A stretch of DNA of 5,127 nt from Chloroflexota bacterium (GTDB lineage Bacteria > Chloroflexota > Anaerolineae > Anaerolineales > JACQED01): positions 1 through 5,127 of the forward strand of contig JACQED010000555.1 of the NCBI GenBank assembly GCA_016200785.1, given 5' to 3'. The position numbers and the translations under genes are program-made. This document shows, piece by piece, positions 1 to 4,560 of this stretch; position 1 is the first letter of the stretch, and each line of letters opens with the position of its first letter. The notes below the pieces were generated by a model, which was not told the DNA's origin, did no database searches, and saw only the letters and a list, made by a program, of their open reading frames with translations.

Positions 1-662
1 AGAGCGCGCGCCGACTCGAAATCGCCGTTCGACTGCATCGGCAGGCCGCAACAGTTCTGCTCGGCGACCGTCACCCGGCAGCGATTGCGTTCGAGGATAG
101 CCACCGCCGCTTTGCCAATGCGCGGCTCGTAGTAGTTCGTGCTGCAGCCGTGAAAGTACACAACTTTGTAATAACCGAGCGCCGGTGGCCTCGCCCCTTT
201 CCCGCGAAACCATGCGCGAAAGTTGGGACGGGCGAAGGGCGGGAAGGGCGCTTTGCGATGGATGCCAAGAAACTTCTCGACGAGCCAACGGAGCGGGGGG
301 ATGCGCAACGGGAGATTGGAGAGGGGCGCGAACGGCGATCCGATCTGCCCCAGCCGTTCGGCGCGGCCCAGAAGCCGGTTGCGGAGCGGGAGGCCCGACG
401 CTTCGAACATCGCCGACCGCGCGATCGCGTTCATCTCCGCCACCTGCACGCCGTGCGGGCAGACCAGCGAGCACACGCCGCACCCGGAGCAGTAGTCCAC
501 CGAACGATCCACCGGCGCGAGTCGTGGATGACGGAATCTCTGCGCCTGCGGGCCGACGGCCTTCGGGCCGGGGAAGAGGTCGGTGACCGCCGCGACCGGG
601 CAGGCCGAGGTGCAGATGTTGCATTTGATGCACAGGTCAGATGTGAATGGAGTTGGTATCAT
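1..662 (-). CDS. glpC: Anaerobic glycerol-3-phosphate dehydrogenase subunit C, N-terminal part (3' end outside window)
   Basis: GlpC is the iron-sulfur subunit that anchors GlpAB at the inner face of the membrane and passes electrons to quinone. I translated the minus strand from ATG 662 and found an uninterrupted 220 codons to the window edge, about half of a protein usually near 400 residues. It opens MIPTPFTSDLCIKCNICTSA and carries two ferredoxin-type [4Fe-4S] motifs: C11-xx-C14-xx-C17-xxx-C21-P and C58-xx-C61-xx-C64-xxx-C68-P. A linker of about 100 residues follows, with WLVEKFLGIHRK and PNFRAWFRGKG. Then the first cysteine-rich CCG domain begins, with VVYFHGCSTNYYEP (C173) and NCCGLPMQSNGD (C204-C205), as in GlpC and heterodisulfide reductase-like proteins. 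The second CCG domain must lie to the left. It follows glpB with a 26-bp overlap. Position after glpA and glpB rules out other CCG proteins such as LutA or GlcF. Confidence 0.96.
   Translation of the reverse strand, partial: MIPTPFTSDLCIKCNICTSACPVAAVTDLFPGPKAVGPQAQRFRHPRLAPVDRSVDYCSGCGVCSLVCPHGVQVAEMNAIARSAMFEASGLPLRNRLLGRAERLGQIGSPFAPLSNLPLRIPPLRWLVEKFLGIHRKAPFPPFARPNFRAWFRGKGARPPALGYYKVVYFHGCSTNYYEPRIGKAAVAILERNRCRVTVAEQNCCGLPMQSNGDFESARA
637..662 (-). other. 26-bp glpB/glpC coding overlap
   Basis: The glpC ATG (660-662) lies 26 bp before the end of the glpB frame (TGA at 637-639), in a different frame. It is the only start that gives the short N-terminus before the first Fe-S motif. Only a weak ACGACGG precedes the ATG. 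The overlap implies coupled translation and lies within the unusual GlpB C-terminal tail. Confidence 0.8.
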
Positions 663-2040
663 CCGTCGTTTCAGCGTCAGTTGACGCGATTGAGTCGGGC
701 GAGGGAGACAGACGCGATTCTTCCGGCGGCGCTTTCCTGCGCTTCCTGGCGATGGTGGTTTTGTCGTCGGGGCGCGCGGAAGGCGGGGCGGGAGCGATGG
801 CCCGCCACGCGGTTGCTACGTCGATGCCTTCTCTCGATCCCTCTCCCAGCCGGTCGGCTCCGGCGACCAGGCCACCGACGGCGTGAAGATTTTCGTACAT
901 CACTTCGCCGTGCGCGTCGAGCGGGCGCATCAAGTCGTCAACGCGCACGCCGAAGCGGGCAAATGGATGAGCGCCGAATAGGCGCGGCGCAAACCACGAC
1001 TCGGGTTGAGATGAATAAGTGATCGGCAGATCGAAGATTGACTCGGCGGCGACGCCCGCGCGCTCCGAAATCAATCCCCCTCCGAGGAAGCCGCCCGTCG
1101 CGAGGATGACTCTGTCGGCCTCGTAGATGGTAGACTTGCCCGCCGCGTGCCCTGTGACGCCGAGAACACGCGGCGTCAACGCTCGACCATCCACGCGGCC
1201 CGTGATCTCCGGCCCGAGGATCAACTTCCCGCCCGCCTCTTGCAGTACCTCGCGCAGAACGTTGAACAGGCGCATCCCCGGCACGGACGGCGGGAGAATC
1301 GGAATCTCGAAGACCTCCGCGCCGAGGCGCTCGGCGAGGTCGCGCCGAGCCGCGGGGTTGTGCGCCAGGCCGAGGATCGCCGGGAAGCCGACTCGCGCCG
1401 CGCCGTTCAATTCGCCCTTCCACGCTTTGGTTACTTTCGCGCGGTAATTCGCGTCGTCGAACAGTCTGGCCAGATCCGTGGCGTAGGCTTCGCGGTGCGT
1501 GGGGCGGTCGGGCAGAGAAAGAGAGGCTGCGGTAATTGGATAATTGGTAATTTGAGATTGGAGATTGGACATTGCCAGGTGGGGGTAAAAGTCGCGGAAG
1601 CCGGGAAGCGCGGCGAGCGTCATCGGCTCGGCGCGTCGGACTTCGCCCGCGATGAAACTCTCCGGCGCGAAACACGTCGGGCGGATCGATCCGACGGCGG
1701 TGGGCAACCAATGATTCGCGGAGAGATCGCCGACAAGTGGATAGCCAGCCGAGTCGCACATTGACTTCAACGCGGTGAGGCCGTTTTCCAGCGCGTTGAG
1801 ACCGGCGAGGGCGTATGGATGTTTCCGGTTGGCTTTGATGAACTTCGGCAATGCCGTCGTCGGCGAGGTAATGCGCTCGCCTTTCGCGTCGTAGCCGAGC
1901 ACGTCAATACAGCCTGTGCCGACGGGCATCGCGCCGATGCCACGCGCGACCACCAATGTCTTTGCGCCGCGCTGCGCGGCCAATGATCCGGCGAAAAGGC
2001 CGGCCAACCCGGCGCCGACCACGATCACATCGTAACGCAT
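637..2040 (-). CDS. glpB: Anaerobic glycerol-3-phosphate dehydrogenase subunit B
   Basis: GlpB is the second flavoprotein subunit of the GlpABC complex and is thought to help relay electrons from GlpA toward the GlpC iron-sulfur subunit. An N-terminal Rossmann motif (DVIVVGAGLAGLFAG, residues 4-18) is followed by GlpB-typical segments: LPGFRDFYPHLA (145-156), LPPSVPGMRLFNVLREVL (249-266), VILATGGFLGGGLISER (311-327) and the C-terminal FAD-contact region FGVRVDDLMRPLD to VATAWRAI (363-415). It is 467 residues against about 419 in E. coli. Two parts account for the excess: a repeat-encoded segment at 158-172 (SNLQSQITNYPITAA) and a C-terminal tail of about 52 residues (416-467) rich in Pro, Ser, Arg and acidic residues with no counterpart I know. 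The start at MRYDVIVVG fits the Rossmann strand, but no Shine-Dalgarno precedes it because the gap is filled by heptamer repeats. Its end overlaps glpC by 26 bp. Confidence 0.95.
   Translation of the reverse strand: MRYDVIVVGAGLAGLFAGSLAAQRGAKTLVVARGIGAMPVGTGCIDVLGYDAKGERITSPTTALPKFIKANRKHPYALAGLNALENGLTALKSMCDSAGYPLVGDLSANHWLPTAVGSIRPTCFAPESFIAGEVRRAEPMTLAALPGFRDFYPHLAMSNLQSQITNYPITAASLSLPDRPTHREAYATDLARLFDDANYRAKVTKAWKGELNGAARVGFPAILGLAHNPAARRDLAERLGAEVFEIPILPPSVPGMRLFNVLREVLQEAGGKLILGPEITGRVDGRALTPRVLGVTGHAAGKSTIYEADRVILATGGFLGGGLISERAGVAAESIFDLPITYSSQPESWFAPRLFGAHPFARFGVRVDDLMRPLDAHGEVMYENLHAVGGLVAGADRLGEGSREGIDVATAWRAIAPAPPSARPDDKTTIARKRRKAPPEESRLSPSPDSIASTDAETTDDTNSIHI
1531..1573. repeat. 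Heptamer tract 4 inside glpB
   Basis: On the plus strand the units GGTAATT, GGATAATT (one base longer), GGTAATT, TGAGATT, GGAGATT and GGACATT run without gaps. The consensus is about GGNNATT; on the coding strand it reads CCAATCT, CCAATCT, CAAATTA, CCAATTA. It encodes GlpB residues from about 157 to 170 (including QSQITNYPIT), straight after the conserved FYPHLA, and stays in frame. Confidence 0.85.
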
Positions 2041-2041
2041 T

Positions 2042-2076
2042 TTTGAATTTGGGCTTTGGGCTTTGGGATTTTCGCT
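2042..2076. repeat. Heptamer tract 3 filling the glpA-glpB gap
   Basis: Five 7-bp units on the plus strand, TTTGAAT, TTGGGCT, TTGGGCT, TTGGGAT and TTTCGCT, occupy 35 of the 37 bases between the glpA stop and the glpB start. On the coding strand the units read CCAAAGC, CCAAAGC, CCAAATT, the same phase as tracts 2 and 4. The tract also covers the place where a glpB ribosome binding site should be; none is visible. Confidence 0.85.
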
Positions 2077-2077
2077 T

Positions 2078-3736
2078 TCATGCCGTCTTCTCGGTTGGGT
2101 ATTCTTCCGGCTCGCGTGACAGTGGCAGTCGGTCGGCGGCGAGGGTGTGGCGGTAGATGGTCAGGTCAAGTTCGAGTTGTTTCAGATTCGCGCCCCACAT
2201 CACCGGGCGGAGGCCTTTCCAACGTTCTTGGAGAAATTCGAGAAGGGCTGAATTGATTGCGGATTGCGGATTGCGGATTTTAAGTTTGAAGTTTGACATT
2301 TGAAGTTGGGAGTTTAGAATCCCCGCCGCCCGATACGCGCAAAACCCCGCCTGGCACGGCCCCATCCCCAATCGCAAGTCGCGCCGCAAATCGTTGAGCA
2401 CTGGCGACGCCGACGCCTTCAACGCTTCTTCGACTTGCGCCCGCGTGACGAGTTCGCATTCGCAGATGATCTCGTCCCCCTCGCCGATGCGCCCCGTCAT
2501 ATCACCGCGATGCTCGACGTTGCCCAGCCTGGCTCCGTGAATGTGATACGTTTTCCCCGCCTCGCTGGCCGGAATCTCAGCCGTGCGGCACTCTCGCGTC
2601 ACGTTCATCTTTCGACACACGAGATCGGCTGCCTGCTCGGCCATCAGCCGAAACGTCGTCAATTTCCCGCCGACGACCGAAATCAATCTACCGACGCCGT
2701 CCCTCGTCTCATGATCCAAAATCGAATGCGCCCGGCTGATCAATCGAGAATTCTCGTCACCCTCGTGGCTTCCTTCTTCCTTCTTCCCTCTTCCTTCCTC
2801 AAACAGAGGCCTCACGCCCGCCCACGCCCTCAGCGCACGAAACTCGCGGAAGCGCGGCACGAGCACTTCGCCCTCGGCCAGCAGCTTCTCGACTTCCCAC
2901 GCCTCGATTGCGTACTGGTCCGGGTTTTCCACCACGACTTCCGTCGTGCCGATCACCGAGACCGTGCCGACCGGCACGAGGATGTCGCCGTCGTCTGGCG
3001 GATGACAGCGATTGACGACGGTGTTCACCAGGCGCGAGTTCATCGCGATCATCGTGCCCTTTCCCGGCGTCACGCGCAATTCGCACCCCGCCGTGGCCGC
3101 GATCTGCCCGGCCCACGCGCCAGCGCAATTGACGACCATCTCGGCGCGAAGGGTCAACCGCTCGTCGGTTGCCACGTTTCGCGTGACCGCGCCGCAGACT
3201 CGCCCGCCTTCCACGATCAGACTCTCGACACGATGCCGGAGGTAGACCTCGCCGCCCGCTTCGCGCACCGAGGCCGCCAACGCGTGAAGCAGATCGAACG
3301 AGTCGCACGCGGCGTCGGGGACGCGGAAGGCGCGGGAGATTTTCGGATTGAGTAGCGGCTCCTCTTTCAGCGCCAGCGCGATGGGGATTTCTTCGACGGG
3401 GATGCCAACTTCGGCGCACGCGGCCAGCCACGGGTTGGCGTATTCCGGCGGATCGTTCGGCGTGACGACGAACAGCCCGCCGGTGTCTTCGATGGCGTCG
3501 GGGAACGTGCGGCGGAGAATCCGATTCTCGACGATGCAATCGCGGGCCGATGCGCGGTCGCGCACGGCGTAGCGCCCGCCGGAGTGCAGGAGGCCGTGAT
3601 ACCGTCCCGACGTTCCGTGCGCGAGGTCGCCCTTCTCGACGAGGATCGTTTTGAAGCCGCGCAAGGCGCAATCGCGCGCCACGCCCAGCCCGGTCGCGCC
3701 GCCGCCAATGATGAGGATTTCAGTTCCGAGAGTCAT
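2078..3736 (-). CDS. glpA: Anaerobic glycerol-3-phosphate dehydrogenase subunit A
   Basis: GlpA is the flavin-containing catalytic subunit that oxidises G3P to dihydroxyacetone phosphate at the cytoplasmic face of the membrane. The 552 residues are close to the usual 540 or so. An N-terminal FAD Rossmann motif (ILIIGGGATGLGVARD, from residue 7) is followed by the conserved GTSGRYHGLLHSGGRYAVRD (41-60), ADILVP-type DGDILVPVGTVSVIGTTE (249-266), RAWAGVRPL (303-311) and GGKLTTFRLMAE (356-367). The C-terminal BFD-like [2Fe-2S] domain has CxC (C425, C427) and C461/C466, and distinguishes GlpA from the single-subunit GlpD. Two low-complexity peptides interrupt it: residues 313-322 (Glu/Lys/Gly-rich, loop after RPLFE) and about 475-497 (linker before the helix ALLEFLQERWKGLRP). 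Both are encoded by 7-bp repeats and stay in frame, with all catalytic and cluster motifs intact. It starts in an ATGA overlap with the upstream MNT gene; glpB follows after 37 bp. Confidence 0.97.
   Translation of the reverse strand: MTLGTEILIIGGGATGLGVARDCALRGFKTILVEKGDLAHGTSGRYHGLLHSGGRYAVRDRASARDCIVENRILRRTFPDAIEDTGGLFVVTPNDPPEYANPWLAACAEVGIPVEEIPIALALKEEPLLNPKISRAFRVPDAACDSFDLLHALAASVREAGGEVYLRHRVESLIVEGGRVCGAVTRNVATDERLTLRAEMVVNCAGAWAGQIAATAGCELRVTPGKGTMIAMNSRLVNTVVNRCHPPDDGDILVPVGTVSVIGTTEVVVENPDQYAIEAWEVEKLLAEGEVLVPRFREFRALRAWAGVRPLFEEGRGKKEEGSHEGDENSRLISRAHSILDHETRDGVGRLISVVGGKLTTFRLMAEQAADLVCRKMNVTRECRTAEIPASEAGKTYHIHGARLGNVEHRGDMTGRIGEGDEIICECELVTRAQVEEALKASASPVLNDLRRDLRLGMGPCQAGFCAYRAAGILNSQLQMSNFKLKIRNPQSAINSALLEFLQERWKGLRPVMWGANLKQLELDLTIYRHTLAADRLPLSREPEEYPTEKTA
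2254..2316. repeat. Heptamer tract 2 inside the glpA 3' region
   Basis: Nine consecutive 7-bp units can be marked on the plus strand: TGATTGC, GGATTGC, GGATTGC, GGATTTT, AAGTTTG, AAGTTTG, ACATTTG, AAGTTGG and GAGTTTA. Two sub-families (GGATTGC and AAGTTTG) are joined without losing phase. The coding strand is A/C-rich and gives the segment from about residue 475 to 497 of GlpA (NSQLQMSNFKLK then IRNPQSAINSA), between the Fe-S domain and the C-terminal helix. It is AT-richer than the surrounding gene. Confidence 0.88.
2771..2800. repeat. Heptamer tract 1 (purine-rich on coding strand) inside glpA
   Basis: On the plus strand the units TCCTTCT, TCCTTCT, TCCCTCT and TCCTTCC run head to tail from 2771 to 2798, all 7 bp. 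The coding strand is pure purine here and encodes residues 313-322 of GlpA (EEGRGKKEEG). The tract falls exactly in a loop between the conserved RAWAGVRPLF and ISRAHSILDH segments, where the protein appears longer than E. coli GlpA (comparison from memory). Confidence 0.8.
3733..3736 (-). other. ATGA stop/start overlap, MNT to glpA
   Basis: The TGA of the nucleotidyltransferase gene (3733-3735) and the ATG of glpA (3734-3736) share ATGA. Only a weak GGCGG lies just before this ATG, too close for good Shine-Dalgarno spacing. GlpA translation therefore probably depends on ribosomes that finish the nucleotidyltransferase. This ties the accessory module to the metabolic operon. Confidence 0.85.
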
Positions 3737-4131
3737 GCCGCCAGCGCGAGTACCGGCGTCTTGAGAGGATATTCAGTGCCGGGCCGCCGCCAGAGTGCGA
3801 TGGCGTCTCGACACAGGTCGGCGAAGAGGCCGGGCCGCCGTAAGGGGAGAGTTTTGAAGCGTGCCGAGGGGATCACCCACGGAGACATCATTACCGTGTG
3901 GTCAATGTTCGCGTCAAAGACAGGCGCGCGGATTTGGTCTCGTGTTTGCCAATCATCCTGTTCGCAGATGATCAGCAAGTCTATGTCCGATTCCAGGCCG
4001 AAGTCGCCTCGTGCCTTCGAGCCGAAAAGCGCGACAAACCGCACCTGGTCGCAGTAATTGGTGGAAAGTTCTCGGAGCGCCTGCTCTAAGGCGTCGCGCT
4101 CGGATGGATTGAGGTGATTCGTTACTATCAT
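3733..4131 (-). CDS. MNT-type minimal nucleotidyltransferase (MntA-like)
   Basis: This 132-residue protein carries a canonical pol-beta superfamily nucleotidyltransferase core. FGSKARGDFG followed by ESDIDLLI gives the GS-x10-DxD motif (G37-S38, D49, D51), with beta-strand VRFVALF before it. A likely third metal-binding acid is D77 in NIDHTVMM. Characterised MntA proteins from MNT/HEPN pairs inactivate their HEPN toxin by adding AMP units; that role here is inference from family and neighbourhood. Beyond about residue 95 the protein has a short helix (FADLCRDAIALWRR) and a weakly conserved tail of about 20 residues. It starts in an ATGA overlap with the HEPN gene and ends in a second ATGA overlap with glpA, an unusually tight fit to a metabolic gene. 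All core residues are intact, so it is probably active. GC of sampled lines is about 53-55%, clearly below glpA. Confidence 0.9.
   Translation of the reverse strand: MIVTNHLNPSERDALEQALRELSTNYCDQVRFVALFGSKARGDFGLESDIDLLIICEQDDWQTRDQIRAPVFDANIDHTVMMSPWVIPSARFKTLPLRRPGLFADLCRDAIALWRRPGTEYPLKTPVLALAA
4128..4131 (-). other. ATGA stop/start overlap, HEPN to MNT
   Basis: The TGA stop of the HEPN gene (4128-4130) and the ATG of the nucleotidyltransferase gene (4129-4131) share the ATGA tetranucleotide. Such overlaps usually mean translational coupling and a fixed product ratio, which fits a toxin/antitoxin or enzyme/target pair. Confidence 0.85.
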
Positions 4132-4535
4132 GCGTCAGTCAATCCATGCTCTTTCAGATAGGCCTCGACTTCGCTTACGAAACGATTCGCATCGTCCAAT
4201 CTTTTTTGCGCCAAGTCGTGATCGGCGATTGGCACGGCGTCGTAGTCGCTCTCTTCGCGATCCTTCCTGGACTGGTTCAGACTTTGGCCCAATTCTCGGC
4301 TGACTTTGCCCGACCGGGCAAAGTGTTCGCCGAAAGCAGAAACTATGCCTGAGTGCTTAGCCCGATCAATGCCAATGCTGGCCAACGCTCCGGTGGCGGC
4401 ATAAAACATAGCGTAGTACGAAGTGCTGATCGACCGCGCGTAGAATTCGCCGTTGAACTCAAGTTCTGCCGCGCGCAGGTTTTCTTTCGTGCGCTTCAGC
4501 CAGTTTCGGACCCGCTCTTGCGTTTCTTCGTCCAT
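4128..4535 (-). CDS. HEPN-domain protein (UPF0332/COG1895-like), partner of the MNT gene
   Basis: This 135-residue, all-helical protein has the hallmarks of the HEPN family, which is commonly paired with minimal nucleotidyltransferases. An N-terminal helix (WLKRTKENLRAAE, about 12-24) is followed by the core ARSISTSYYAMFYAATGAL (33-51), the KHSGIVSAFGEHF segment (60-72) and the REESDYD stretch (93-99). A last helix carries the typical ANRFVSEVEAYL (116-127). Many HEPN proteins are toxin RNases using an R-x4-6-H motif. I find no such spacing here; the nearest are R58-xx-H61 and R93 twelve residues before H106. RNase activity is therefore unproven, although an R..(A/S)DY motif is typical of this subfamily. 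I start it at ATG 4535, which has a ribosome binding site. Its stop overlaps the next start as ATGA. Sampled GC is below that of the glp neighbours, suggesting acquisition. The HEPN family call is firm; the toxin role is inferred only. Confidence 0.88.
   Translation of the reverse strand: MDEETQERVRNWLKRTKENLRAAELEFNGEFYARSISTSYYAMFYAATGALASIGIDRAKHSGIVSAFGEHFARSGKVSRELGQSLNQSRKDREESDYDAVPIADHDLAQKRLDDANRFVSEVEAYLKEHGLTDA
4304..4323. repeat. Perfect 9-bp inverted repeat inside the HEPN gene
   Basis: The arms CTTTGCCCG and CGGGCAAAG flank a 2-bp spacer. As RNA this would form an 8-bp stem with a four-base loop, GGTC on the coding strand. It lies mid-gene over codons for ARSGKVS. No U tract follows, so it is not an intrinsic terminator. 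It could be a protein-binding or RNA-structure site, or chance in GC-rich coding DNA. Confidence 0.45.
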
Positions 4536-4540
4536 TATAA

Positions 4541-4548
4541 CCGCCTTT
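4541..4548 (-). promoter_or_regulatory. Ribosome binding site that decides the HEPN gene start
   Basis: On the minus strand AAAGGCGG lies five bases (TTATA) before the ATG at 4535. It is an imperfect but plausibly spaced Shine-Dalgarno sequence in the 25-bp glpK-HEPN gap. It supports starting the HEPN protein at MDEETQER rather than at the ATG at 4619, which would add 28 residues lying mostly within the glpK 3' end. Confidence 0.5.
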
Positions 4549-4560
4549 CGCCCGGCGATG

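Noticed and set aside
150..1022. 290-codon plus-strand open frame
   Set aside because: It is antisense to glpB and glpC, Arg-rich as expected for a GC-rich shadow frame, and has no recognisable domain.
2745..2756. 12-bp perfect palindrome CGAGAATTCTCG next to heptamer tract 1
   Set aside because: It contains an EcoRI-type core and may be chance; it lies inside conserved-frame glpA with no second copy or operator context.
1531..2800. CRISPR array or transposon-end interpretation of the low-complexity tracts
   Set aside because: There are no equal repeats separated by unique spacers, no terminal inverted repeats and no transposase; the pattern is head-to-tail 7-bp units.
2435..3355. 306-codon plus-strand open frame
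   Set aside because: It is wholly antisense to glpA, with His/Arg-rich composition typical of shadow frames and no motif or ribosome binding site.
2799..3671. Minus-strand 290-codon frame in another phase of glpA (and the similar 938-1759 frame within glpB)
   Set aside because: Extremely Arg-rich translations from the wrong phase of confidently assigned genes.
4533..4540. A perfect TATAAT on the minus strand overlapping the HEPN start codon (possible -10 box)
   Set aside because: The hexamer at the proper distance upstream (AGCATC) does not resemble a -35 box, and transcription would begin inside the gene.
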